Shown one piece after another: positions 20,471-31,199 of a DNA stretch of 64,000 nt. Source of the stretch: Talinum fruticosum (lineage: Eukaryota; Streptophyta; Magnoliopsida; Caryophyllales; Talinaceae); NCBI GenBank assembly GCA_021018815.1, contig JAITYX010000101.1, positions 930,001 through 994,000 of the forward strand. The letters are read 5' to 3'. The translations under genes and the position numbers were made by a program. Every line of letters begins with the position of its first letter. Within the stretch, counting starts at the first letter, position 1. Below the pieces are notes generated by a model. That model was not told the DNA's origin. It was given only the letters and a program-made list of their open reading frames with translations, and did no database searches.

Positions 20471-22097
20471 ATGACAAAATGAGGTTCTCACCCTGACTTT
20501 CTTGGCTCTGCCACAAAGAAACCCCGAACAAAAAGCCAAGAAGGCCCCTCAAATTTTAAACCTATTGTCACCTAGCATCTTGCTTGCTGGATGATAAGTT
20601 CTTCCCAACCACTAAATTTTCGTGGTTGCCTCACATCCAATCAACTTGGGTTTATAATTTTCTTTGTTTCAGTGAGTTCATCTACCCTGAACTCGTATCC
20701 GAGTTTTACACTCATCTCACCGGCTACTGAAGGTGTTCTAACCTCCAGTGCAGAACATAACGGTTCGCATAAATACTTCCCTTCTCCATCGTCTGTTCAA
20801 GGTCTCTTCTCTCTTCTTGAACAACAATCCAATTCCTTTCACTGAGGTCAGCTTACGACTTCTTTGAAAAGTATGCCAAAGAGTTCCACTGGGTCACGCA
20901 AAAATTTCTCTATGACTCGAGCTGAGGTCAAAAGCACGTCTTCTGTGTTTCTTGCCGATGAGAACCTTCTTTTCTCAGCACTCTAGCAAGGAGAATACCA
21001 ACTCCAAACACCTCAAAGCTCTGTTTGACATTCTTGAGGGCTATGAAGTAGATCTCTTTCCATCCATAATTGAGCAAATGGCGGCTATGCCATCTCAACT
21101 CCAAAACAAGAAGAACACCCCTCTTCTTTTCGGTGCTCTTCTCACCCTTGTTTTCAAACAATTCAAAGTTCCTCTTCCCTCGGACCCAAACGTTGTTTCT
21201 AAGGCTGTCGTTGTTGCCGGCAAAAAGGAACTTCAGGGGTATGGATATCAGGAGACCCAACCTGGTATATGGGTACACGGCTCGGAGCCGAGGCCATCTT
21301 CTTCGCCTCGGACTCGGAAAGATGTCGCCCTTTCTCTTCTGCCCCACACTGGTGTTGCTTCCCCCTCGGGTGCTTCTAAGTCTCTTACTTCCATTTTGTC
21401 CTCCACCTTCATGGACAAAATCAGCTCTATGTCCTTGGAATTAAAGGACATACTCCGGTCATTTAAGATTGTCTTTCGATCTATGACCATAAACCGAAAA
21501 GCTGCGTAGTCTCAAATTCGAGAGCAGCGAGAATCCGCTCATTGAGGTGAAGGCCCTGGTGAAGGAGCGAGAGGGAGCTGATAGAGCTTCTCCAGGAGAG
21601 ACAGTCCAAGGCAGCTCGGGACCAAGGCGACTCGGACACATCCGAAGAGTCCTCGAGCTCGGCCAAGACCTCCTCGGATAGAGGCGAGGGGAAGAAGAAG
21701 ATTAAGAAGAAGCGAGGCGAGAAGCTGCGGCTGAGGCAGCTCCTTCTAGCCAAGGGGAAGAACAAAAGGAAGAACAAGGAGCAACAGTGAGGGTCCTAGT
21801 GCTCCTAAAGCTCAACCGGAAGTGATCGGCTCGGACGGCGGTCCGAGTGGGTCAAAGACCTTGCTTGCACAAGGACAATCTGCTGCGGGTCGGGCCGAGC
21901 GGACCCCTCCGAGTGATGAGTTCCAAGAGGAAGAACCTCTGGATCCCCTCGTTACGGGTCGGCCGCTCGGAGCCGAGCCTTTGCTAGAGATCCCTATCCT
22001 CCCTCCGCCGCGCTCAAGCACATCATCAAGATCCTATCGGCGCGGCGCACCGCTCGTCCTTCTTCTTCCACTCGAGACAAACCGATCCCCTTCTTAA
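20471..22097 (+). pseudogene. Env-like (additional ORF), Fam1 copy B
   Basis: ATG at 20471; codon 4 is a stop where other copies have Arg (a CGA to TGA change), followed by GSHPDFLGSATKKPRTKSQ. Blocks: LDDKFFPTTKFSWLPHI-like near 20585, FLCFSEFIYPELVSEFYTH near 20660, then an open frame 20952-21509 with ALFDILEGYEVDLFPSIIEQM, TPLLFGALLTLVFKQFKVPLP and SSTFMDKISSMSLELKDI. After a frame change come a coiled-coil segment and an acidic tail, then a Pro/Ser-rich end at 22097. The N-terminal half resembles the 'putative plant transposon protein' domain (PF20167-like), an attribution from memory. No membrane segment is obvious, so 'env' is positional only. Confidence 0.75.
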
Positions 22098-22559
22098 TTT
22101 CTTCATCTTTTACGTTTTTTTTTGTCTTTATTGTTTTGTCCAAACATAAAACTTGTACTTCTTGTATTCTTCCCATTTTTTGTTTTTGCGAATAGTTAGA
22201 AAATTTGTTGTCTTGTCTAGGGGAGTCTCTCTCTCTCACTCTGTACATATTTTTCCTTCAATTCAATGAAATTATGCATTTTGTTCCAATTCTCTGAGTA
22301 CAATGTCAAATGCAAGCATTTACGAGTTTCCATCTTATATGTTCTCTTACTTAGCATCCTCGTTAAAATAAATGCTTTTCATTGATAATTGCTTGAGTAT
22401 CTATTTTGTTGCTTCATGTTCTAATACTTCATTATGCTCTAATACTTGAGTTTGCGCTATGGAACCCTGCCTTATTTTTGCGAAGTATGCAAAAACAGAC
22501 TTATATCACTAACAAAGTTTACGTCTAAGTATGGAATGCCTTTCATCAAAAGGGGAGAT
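22098..22559 (+). other. Post-env spacer with polypurine tracts (copy B)
   Basis: AT-rich 460 bp with no ORF. CTAGGGGAGT lies at 22217-22226 and the LTR-adjacent tract AAAGGGGAGAT at 22549-22559. The internal tract present in copy A (AAGGGGGAGAA) is deleted here. Multiple purine tracts are a described feature of Sireviruses. Confidence 0.75.
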
Positions 22560-23559
22560 TGAAGACTCGGACGTTACATCTCACCTTTCGAGTTCTATCA
22601 AGGGAATCGGGTATAAGACTTTCTCGGTTATAAAGTTTTGATTCCAAGTCATTCCCTGTGCCTTAGAAACTTTTCAGAGTGATATGGTATTTTCTCTAAG
22701 TATTATAGAAATTATCTCATGCATTTATGCATGACTCCGTGTGACTCGGAAAGCATATCTGCACTCACCATGTTTCACTCGGTTCGAGTCACTCAACACT
22801 CAAATATATCGTATGATTCAAACACTATATTTTCTGCGCTCTAACTCTAGTATTTTAGTTTGAATTGTGTTTAGTCTAGATCAAGCCTGTCTACTCGATA
22901 TTCGTTATCTAACTTGATTCTCTTTTACATCGACTCGGATGGAATTTTGAGTATCATGAATATTAGACTCAGAAAATTCCATTCCTTTTGACCTAGATAA
23001 TTAGTCACTTAATTATCTTAATTATATTATTATTTGTGTGTAATCTTGGACCAAAGTATTTTATACTTTGAGAACCAAATTGATTTACTTTTGTAGGTTA
23101 TTCAAACGAGGCTATCCTAATTTGAAATACAAAAGTAGCAGACTTCAAAACTTCAAATCACCAGCGAGACAAGGCTTTTTCCACCTCGACCTAGCCTCGG
23201 ACAACTGTGTTTTACTTGATTTACTTGGGTTAAGTCAATCTACTGTATTTTGTGGACTCAAAATAGTAGATTTGACTTCGTGCTTGGATTAGTACGGTCC
23301 GTGGTTTTCTACCCCAGGAGGGTTTCCACGTACTTTACGAGTTATTACTTTTACGAGTACATTCTAGACTCGGACACATTCGAATTCTGTTTAATCTGTT
23401 TCTTGAATCATCTCCGAATTCCGAGTTAGTTCATTTTCTAAGTTCATCTTTGACACTCACTCTCTTTAGAGTTATATCTATTTTATATTTCAAGCAAATT
23501 TCACCATCACCCTATTCACCCCCTTAGGGTGACTTAGCCTCTCGCTGAGCAAACCTTCA
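22560..23559 (+). repeat. 3' LTR of copy B, internally deleted
   Basis: TGAAGACTCGG start and GCAAACCTTCA end, 1000 bp. About 550 bp between roughly 23205 and the homologue of position 5110 are missing, including the TATA box, so this LTR has lost its promoter. The second hairpin (near 23055) is retained. Next base 23560 is copy C sequence; the first five bases, ATCTT, are the candidate right-hand TSD. Confidence 0.9.
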
Positions 23560-23956
23560 ATCTTGTTTAGGGGAGTTTCTCTCACCATCTTTTGTGGAAC
23601 TTTTTAGTTAAATTATAATGAAATTTCATTACTAATCTGTTTAATTCCTTTTGAGTTGCAAATATTTCTGAGTTTACTACTTAAAGCAATTATTTCGAGT
23701 TTATTACTTATGAGTTTCAATTCGGTCTATCATTACTCTGTTCCTCGGTAATTTTTTTCTATGATACTTTCGCTCTTTTTATGCAATCTCAACTTATTTG
23801 CTTTGATAAAATCTAAGTTTCATTCACTATATTTACTCTATACAATTCTATTATGTTTTTCTAACTTATCCTTTGAGAGAGGATGAAAAACTAGATCTAT
23901 ATCACTAACAAAGTTTCTGTCTAAGTATGGAATGGCTTTCATCAAAAGCGGGACAT
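23560..23956 (+). other. Fam1 copy C remnant: post-env spacer
   Basis: The sequence starts in the middle of the spacer that follows the env-like gene: TTGTTTAGGGGAGTTTCTC at about 23562-23580 matches the GTCTAGGGGAGT tract of copy B. It continues AT-rich to a worn purine tract (AAAAGCGGGACAT, 23944-23956) before the LTR. Everything upstream in copy C lies on the far side of the A-B insertion, outside the window. Confidence 0.75.
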
Positions 23957-25465
23957 TGAAGACTCGGACTTTGCATATACATCATTCTCGGTTCCATCAA
24001 GGAATCGGGTATAAGACTTCATCACTTATAAGGTTTTGATTACAAGTCATTCTAAGTGTCTTAGAAACTTTTCGAGTGATATAAAATCTATTATGAGTGT
24101 TACGAGAACCATTGCATATGTTCTCACTATTGTGGCTCGACTCGAAAGCATACTCTGTTCGCACACGGTTTTGAGTCACTCGGACAACACTCGAGATACA
24201 TATTCAAACATTCTCTCTAATGTGCATAAACTCGGTTCGACTTCATGTTCTAAGTTAAATCGAATTACTTGTGTTAATTCATCTTTCTAAGTCGACATGC
24301 TTGGTTTAAACATTGGTAGTTTAGAACAAGTCTCTCTACTACGATGTTCTTTATCCGAATTGCTTTACTTCTAGACTAACTCGGATGGAATTTGAGTATA
24401 ATGGATATTAGACTCAGAAAATTCCACTCATTTAGGACTCGAGATAATTACGCACTTAATTATCTTAATTAAATTATTATCTATGTCTAATCTTGGACTA
24501 AAGTATTTTACGCTTTGAGAACCAATTTGATTTACTTTAGTAGCTTATTCAAACGAGGTTATCCTATTTTTTGAAATACAAAAGTAACCTGGCTTCAAGA
24601 TGTCAAATCACCAGCGAGATAAGGCTTTTTCTACCTCGACCAAAGACCGGACACGGTGTAAGGGTTGTCGTTTTCCACAACTGGAAATCTGCAACGCTAA
24701 GCTCAATGGTGGTTTCCACCCTACTTTTGAGATGCCACCAATCGATTGGGACTTCCAAAGGAGTCAAGAGTTGTTGCCCAACATTCACACCTTAACGGAT
24801 ATTTTACGAGTGTCTTAGAAAAACCATTGCAACGGTCACAAAGGACTCCCGGTCGGAAGATAGTCACAACGGCTAGTTTGCTTGGTTATTTATAAATAGA
24901 AGCCAACTCTCAAGAATTGAAGATTACTTGAACGAGCTGTCAATACACGTACTTAAGCAAAAGTCATTGTATTCATACTCAATCATCTACTTACAACACC
25001 AACTTTGTACTTAACATCTTTACGAGTTGTAAGGTCTTGTAATCGATTACAAACAATCATTCTTACTTTCCGAGTAAGGTCCATTAAATAAGTTGTAATG
25101 GTTAACCTAGCTCATTTGTCCCTAGTCTGTAAAGGTTAACTCGGTTAGGAAGTAGTAGATTAGATAAGGGAATTTACGAGTCTAGGAAAATCTTGTAAGG
25201 AATTGTCTAAGGGAGCAATTCTAGTTGAGTCTTTCTACTTGTATTTTGTGGATTCAAAATAGTAGATTTGACTTGGTTCTTGGATTAGCACCGACTGTGG
25301 TTTTCACGCCCGGGAGGATTTCCACGTAACTTTACGAGTCCAATCTAGACTCGGACTCTCCATAGAGTCATTTCTAGTTTTATTTTTCCATTACTTGTTT
25401 AGATTTCCCCATCAACCTATTCACCCCCTCTAGGGTGACTTTGTCTCTCCAAGAGCAAACCTTCA
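23957..25465 (+). repeat. Fam1 LTR of copy C
   Basis: TGAAGACTCGGAC...GCAAACCTTCA, 1509 bp. Carries the TATA box TATAAATAG (24890-24898) with AACGG at 24794-24798, 24831-24835 and 24868-24872 just upstream, and a worn second hairpin near 24500 (loop-side change ACGCTTTG). More diverged from the other Fam1 LTRs than they are from each other, which fits an older copy. The right flank is CCTAGTGGTCC, unrelated sequence. Confidence 0.88.
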
Positions 25466-27959
25466 CCTAGTGGTCCAAAACAGATATTTAAATTAGTTTA
25501 AAGGTCGCTAAATGCAGGATTTCTAATTTAAGTACACCATTAAAACTCACTACTCAAATCTTCACGTTTCGCCCTCTTAATAAATGTTTATCACCAGCGG
25601 AATCATCATTGTAGGAACCACAGCCGGCCCGGGGATCACCGAGCTTCCCCACTATTTGTCTGGTCTCTTTTTTAAAGATTGACTTTGAAGATGGTTTTAG
25701 AAAGTTGATTTTGGAATGTGGGGATGAACCTTTTATTAAGAGTTTCGAATTTTATTAAATCAAGTTGAAATGAATTACATCGGATTTGATTGGCGATTTT
25801 ATTAATCATTTTATTTTAAGAATTATTTTCATAAGTCCCGAGATCTTATTTTCTAGTTAAGGGTTAAATAGAATTAGGGTTAGGTTACGACGTAGGGCTT
25901 TAGGGCTAGATTGGTGTGAAAACACCAATATGGACCGAAGCCACCACATCTATCCCTTGGTGCTGGCCATAGCTCTGCACCGGGGAAGACGAGCGCCGAC
26001 CAAAGGCCGTGGCTGGTGGAACCAGCCTCGATCTCCGCCACGTGGGCAAATCGACACCCTAATGCCATTTTTTCCTATAATAAAAAACACCGAGATGTGC
26101 GTAGAATAAAGTTTAACACAAAGGAGTCGCCAGCCGGTTTTTAGAGAAAAATACTAACAAAAACAATATAAATGCTATTTCGTTCATACTATGGGAAAAC
26201 TAAACAAGAAGAGGCTAAGAAATGACTCCATCTGTCTTGAGCAGTGAATCGGATTCGGGGCGAGGGTACGAAACATAGGGACAAACGCTTGCGTTCCGCC
26301 TGTCCGAAGACGCCCATTACTAGTTCGACTAGTGTGTTAACAAAGATGTAAGAAAACAAGCATATATCGACATGCGAAGGGAATATAAAGCAATCAAAAC
26401 ATAACTAGGAAAACGATAAAGGAAAGCGGTAAAGAAAATGATAAAAGAAAAGAAAGTGAGAAATAAAAGATTACATCGGTTAGGGAGGAAATTAAATTGA
26501 TCACATCTATTAAACCACAATACGGAAAGTGAATAAAAAGAAATAAATAAAACCGTTTGAAGGCGGAAATATAGCCCTCGGGTTGTCCCACCTTGCTAAT
26601 CTGGATCACTTCGCCGGATATCTCGATCCAATGGTGACAATCTTAAGAAAAGGGCTAGCTTTGCTAATCGGGTTGAACGAGTGCCTAGATATCGGAATAA
26701 TCGAATACTCTTTAGATCTTTAAACGGATTCAATCATAGTAAGTAGAAAAGATGAATGTTCAAGATCAATTTTGGTAGAGTAATGTTTAGATGAGAGTAT
26801 TACGGTTAACTTTACGCAACGTGATGCTAAGGCGGGAAGCCGTATGGGAATGAGAGCCATACGTCTCTATTTATAGGATCGGACCTAGGTCACAAATGAC
26901 CTAGGGTTTGCCTCCATTCGATCATCTAAGCAGTTGAAAGAAAACCGCAAAATTTCCTTTAGAGATAGAACCAGGATCAAAAGAGGATAAGACCAGATTG
27001 AATCGAGTCAAAAATGGGAAGACGGTGGCCGGCCTAACGGACCCTCCTACGGCTTCGTGCCCTAGTTGTGGCTCTAAGGGCTCTCCAAGCCAAAAGCAGC
27101 GTTCCACCTAGCTTCTAGAAGGCGGGCACCAGCCTCACGACGTCGTTTAGGGAAAGAGCTTCTAGCCTTGTGGGGTGTCTCATGAAGCTAAAAACGCAAC
27201 ACTTTGATGCTCTTGATCATCAAATGCAACGCTTTAACATCCTCTTTAGGTCTTTAGCTCCTTGTCTAACTTGAACAAAAGAAGAATGCGGTATTCGCAC
27301 TTGAAATTTCATGGCACACATCATGGGACTCCACAATCTCTTGAGGCTCGGCCCGACTCCTAGACTCTCCAAAAGAAAAGAGGATTTATAGACTAACCCA
27401 AGGCAAAAGGTTATTTAAGCTATGTTGGGGGATCTTTGTGGTTTACTAGCTTACTGCATTGATCGATCACGAGTCCCAAATCAAAATCCGCGAGACAAGA
27501 CTCGGGATTATCATCATCGAGCTGAAAAAAAAAAGAAATAACGAGATAAAGGACGACACTTTTTAGGTGTCTATAGGGCCAAACTAGGATTGATTATTAG
27601 GGAGGTAGTACTGTTCCCTCATAGCACGCTCTCTTTGGAGGCTTATTGCATTGATCGATTACGATCCAGAAGACAATACCATACTTAATTTACTCAAGCG
27701 GGTCCATTATGTGGATTTTAGCTAAAAGTCAAAAATTACCTTCCTCCTCTTTAAGTCGATCCATTAATTGCATTTACGAGTCATCCCAAAAATTCATCTT
27801 ACTTTAAGCGAGTCTAGGTTTCGGGTAACCAACGGTCACTAGGCTTTGCTGGCACCGGCCACCGCTGGTCCATCTAGAAGGGTTCTACCGGGGACCCCTC
27901 TACCTCATCGGCCGGTTAGTCGGTTTTAGGACTTTGACTTTTTTTATTTTCCACATTCC
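25466..27959. other. Degenerate repeat remnants, no gene recognised
   Basis: No convincing coding region. 25466-25660 looks like the end of a gypsy-type LTR (ends with a CACCAGCGGAATCATC-type stretch). At 26123-26143 the minus strand reads TAAAAACCGGCTGGCGACTCC-like sequence; GGCGACTCC next to a CCGG-rich end is common at Tat/Ogre LTR borders, so 26120-27580 may be an old minus-strand LTR of that group. A 22-bp near-repeat (TGCATTGATCGAT) occurs near 27453 and 27649. GC-rich patches lie at 25920-26050 and 27010-27140. Boundaries cannot be fixed by eye. Confidence 0.35.
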
Positions 27960-28290
27960 AATTTCGCATTTTAAATTTTTTATTTAGCCAAAATAAATTC
28001 ATCTTAAATTAGATGAGTCCGATTTTCAATTTTTAATTTTACATAAATTCATCTCAAATTAGATGAGCCACATTTCGCGTTTTCAATTTTTCATATACCC
28101 AAAATAAATTCATCTTTAATTAGGAGTACACATTTTTTATTTAGCCAAAATAAGCTCATCTCAAATTAGGTAGGTCCAATTTTGCATTTGGCATTTTCAT
28201 GTAGCCAAAACAAATCCATCTTCAACTAGGATTAATCATTTATGCATTCGAATTATGCATTACCAAATCACAAAATAATCCAAAATTAGA
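27960..28290. repeat. Diverged tandem repeat, about 47-62 bp unit
   Basis: Five to six imperfect copies of a unit containing TTTAGCCAAAATAAATTCATC and TCAAATTAGATGAG (for example near 27981, 28041, 28098, 28141, 28201). Units vary in length and sequence. Such arrays are typical of the 3' untranslated region of Tat/Ogre retrotransposons, which agrees with the neighbouring GGCGACTCC border, but this link is inference. Confidence 0.7.
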
Positions 28291-28689
28291 GTACGAACGA
28301 GCATCATTACATTTCATGTCATTTGTTTTGCATTTCGTACGTGCATCCAAACAAAAGGCTTTTTAGTTCCTTCGGGTCTCGTGCTTAAGCCCTTTCCTCC
28401 CAAACGTGGTCTTCCATCGCATAGTTCTAAGCATTATCCTTTGGGCTATAGAATAGGGAGTCTACTACTATCGGTATCGTCAAAATCTAAGCTCCAAAAG
28501 GTTAGAAAGCCTGAACAGGGAGTCTCGTACATTTTCCCCTCGCTCTGCACCACATCCTACACCTAATTATACACCAGCACGATCTACCTCGGTGCATACA
28601 ATGCCGCTTAAGTCTATTTTCTATCGTAAGAATGTACGCAAAAAGAATTCCCCTCAAATGATCGACGGACCAGATTAAACTCCTATCGT
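28291..28689. other. Unassigned spacer
   Basis: About 400 bp, including a 61-codon frame at 28381-28566 that has no recognisable motif and is probably chance. No RNA, LTR border or domain seen. Confidence 0.4.
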
Positions 28690-28916
28690 CAACTTGCTTA
28701 ATGAAACCTCAACAAGTTGGAAGCCCGAATTGAGGCTCAAGATAAGAAAATAAAATCTATATGAGACACTCTTAAAGACATTCTAAAGACTCTTGAGTAA
28801 AATAAGAAAGATGGTGAAGGAGAAGAAAAAGAAGTAAGTGAATGATGTCCACCAATTTATTTGTCTCCTCAAGGTAGTCCTAAACAAAAGCTTAAATTTG
28901 ATCCACACATAAATCA
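28690..28916 (+). pseudogene. Relic of coiled-coil coding sequence
   Basis: One frame (codons starting at 28691) reads NKLEARIEAQDKKIKSI, stop, DTLKDILKTLE, stop, NKKDGEGEEKEVSE, stop, then CPPIYLSPQGSPKQ, up to the F2 LTR at 28917. Heptad-like Leu/Ile spacing, a charged acidic run and a Pro-rich end suggest a decayed coiled-coil protein whose 3' part was cut by F2. Three in-frame stops show decay. It could be the end of an older env-like or gag ORF; I do not recognise it. Confidence 0.4.
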
Positions 28917-30463
28917 TGAAGACTCGGGTATGACTGACTAACTCCTTCAATGTGTTTTGATTTCATGCATTCATCTAAATTTAGGATAAAATAAGAAACA
29001 TCCTAAAAGAAATTCATTTAACTAAGTCATATGCTTTATAATTCATCATTTCAATACGACTTATTCTTGGCTGAACTCGGACTCAAGTGTATTAAGATTA
29101 TCCGACTAAGTCCGAGACATAGAAAGTAGAATCCGAGTGAGTAATGATAGGCTGAGTAAGGCTGACCCACTAAGATCTTAGGTTCTCACCTAGTCAGTCG
29201 GACTCGGACATTTACTTTGCCTACACTATTATTTGTTTAATCATGCCTAATCGTAAAATGTCTAAATAACTCATGTGCCCATTATGATTGAATGATTTAT
29301 TTATGATTTTAGCACACCTGGAATCTGAGTATATTAAATATTAGACTTGAAATATTCCAGATTAATAGATTAAGGTAATTAGTGATTAAATGCTTTATTT
29401 AGACTAATCCTTATCTAATTATGGACCAAAGTATATTTATACTTTGAGAACCATTGTGCTTAATGTTTTTGTATGTTTTTCTAATGTTGATTATCTGAAG
29501 AAAAAGGAAAAACAAAAGGCTTCGACCGTTAAAGCATTGCTAGACAAAAAGCTGGAATTTACGGAAAAGCTCGGAACTTACCGAACGAGTCTTATCTATT
29601 ATTGTTTTGGGTAATATTTTATTTCTTATTCTAATGGTCTTTTCTTTATGCTTTTCGAGTTTACACAAGTTGAAAGCTAGGACCAAGGCACAACGACTAT
29701 TTCAAGGTGCTCCAGAAATCTGAGTGACACGGACTATCCGTTACAATGGCTAGTCCACTCGGACGGCTTCAACGAGAAAGACGTTGGAGGCACAACGACT
29801 ATCTCTTCAAGGTAAACTATTTATAGAAGCCTTAGCACAAGATTTTAAGCGACGAATTGAAGAAAAAAGGAGACACCATATTGAACATCTTCTCTAGCAT
29901 ACAACTCCCAAACTGTAATTGTAATATTCCGAGTTGTATTCTTACGAGTCGATTGTATTGTAATTCTTACTACTCTTCTACTCTTTCTCTCCGATTGAGT
30001 TGTAAAGGTTACCTCAACTCGGTTGTCCCAAACTGTAAAGGTTACCTTAGTTTGGAAGTACCAAGTTAGATAAGGGAACTTCTAACCTTTGGAAAAATCG
30101 GAGGATCACAAGTTGATAAGGTAACTTCAACTTGGAAGTACTAGGTCGATCAAATAAGGTAAATTCTAAGCCTAGGAAAATTATAATAGATTTATTTGGG
30201 AACAAATCTTGGTTGTCATATTCATTGTAATTGAGGATTCAATTAGTGGATTTGACTTGGTATGTGGACTGATACTTGTCCGTAGTTTTATGCCCAGGAG
30301 GATTTCCACATATTTCTCCGAGCGTTAACTTTTTGAGTCCAATCTAGATTCGGACTCATTTGTTTATCTTTTCAAGAAAAATGTTTATAAGTTATTGAAA
30401 ATCTTCCATCACCCTATTCACCCACCTCTAGGGTGACTTAATTTCTCCAAGAGCATACCTTCA
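28917..30463 (+). repeat. F2 LTR1
   Basis: 1547 bp, TGAAGACTCGGGTATG...GAGCATACCTTCA. TATA box CTATTTATAG at 29817-29826; ACGTT/AACGAC motifs precede it. Hairpin CAAAGTATATTTATACTTTG at 29427-29446 (perfect 9-bp stem). U3 differs from Fam1 but the last ~60 bp are nearly the same. Confidence 0.9.
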
Positions 30464-30472
30464 ATTGGTATC
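30464..30472 (+). other. F2 PBS stub and deletion junction
   Basis: ATTGGTATC, the first nine bases after the F2 LTR, then the sequence jumps to the inside of a minus-strand Fam1 LTR (CGGAACCATCGAG). The ~120 bp of F2 leader and gag start seen in unit 2 (50932 and 54003-54116) and ~1.3 kb of the Fam1 3' LTR are missing, so a deletion spans the left border of the copy F insertion. Confidence 0.75.
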
Positions 30473-30699
30473 GGAACCATCGAGTGAATTAATGAACAAG
30501 AGTGTGCTTTCTAAGTCGGTCGAATTGAATGAAAACATATGAAGTAGTTTCTATAACACTTAGAAAAGTTTCTATAACACTTAGAAAAGTTTTTATAACA
30601 CTCGGAATGACTTGTAATCAAAACTTAGAAGGGATGAAGTTTGTACCTGATTCCTTGATAGTACTCGAGAATGATATAAATGTAGAATCCGAGTCTTCG
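30473..30699 (-). repeat. Truncated 3' LTR of copy F
   Basis: 227 bp matching 46995-47225, the first part of the 5' LTR of the same element in its sense. The LTR start reads TCTTCG on the plus strand (expected TCTTCA). The remaining ~1.3 kb is deleted. Confidence 0.82.
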
Positions 30700-31199
30700 A
30701 TCTCACCCTTTTTGATGAAAGGCATTCCAGATTAGATAGAAACTTTGTTAGTGAAACAAGCACTGAGTTTTCATTCTTTCTCAAAGAGTGTATTAGAGTT
30801 TAGAGGTAGAATCGTAGAAATAGCTTAAGTGGTTTAGACTTAGATCGTTATAGAGCGATTATACTTAGATTACATGAGAGCTAAGAATGAAATATCGCAT
30901 AGAAATGAAGTGATTCGAATTTAGAGTATTGCTATATCGGAGCAAGATATACTGATAAATTGAAACTCGGAAAGGAGTTACACATAGAGGTAAGTAAGCA
31001 CGAAATGAAACATCATTCATATTCATATAAGCATATAAAATATGTACAAGAAGGGTAAGAAAAACTCCCCTAAACAAGACAACAAATTTTCTAATATTCT
31101 CCCCCTTGCCTTTCAGCCAAAACAAAATGGAGAAGAATGTATCAAGTAGATACAATTTGTTTGTCTCGGACAAAAAAGAAAACCAAAACAGAAAAAAAA
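30700..31199 (-). other. Post-env spacer with polypurine tracts (copy F)
   Basis: Three purine tracts on the minus strand: next to the LTR (30700-30715, AAAAAGGGTGAGAT), TTAGGGGAGT (31064-31073) and AAGGGGGAGAAT (31096-31107). This is the fullest version of the multiple-tract arrangement; copies A and B each lost some. No coding sequence of note; a 145-codon open frame here is AT-rich chance. Confidence 0.72.

Larger units (their letters stand above)
3895..23559 (+). mobile_element. Fam1 copy B, Ty1-copia (Sirevirus-like) element with two nested insertions
   Basis: Order is LTR (3895-5446), PBS, gag, protease, integrase, RT, RNase H, internal promoter, env-like gene, purine tracts, LTR (22560-23559). 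PR-INT-RT-RH order defines Ty1-copia, and a gene after RNase H plus several purine tracts points to the Sirevirus lineage. It is split by a solo Fam1 LTR (8291-9305) and a T-family array (10581-18862); without these it is about 10.4 kb. The right end joins copy C sequence at 23560, so the A-B unit probably inserted into copy C; the left end is outside the window. All reading frames are broken. Confidence 0.88.

Noticed and set aside
26329..26609. Small hydrophobic ORFs on the minus strand
   Set aside because: T/A-rich runs, overlapping frames, no homologue in the window.
25466..27959. Host gene in the most unique-looking stretch
   Set aside because: No frame above ~70 codons with sensible composition and no exon chain; border motifs suggest old gypsy sequence.
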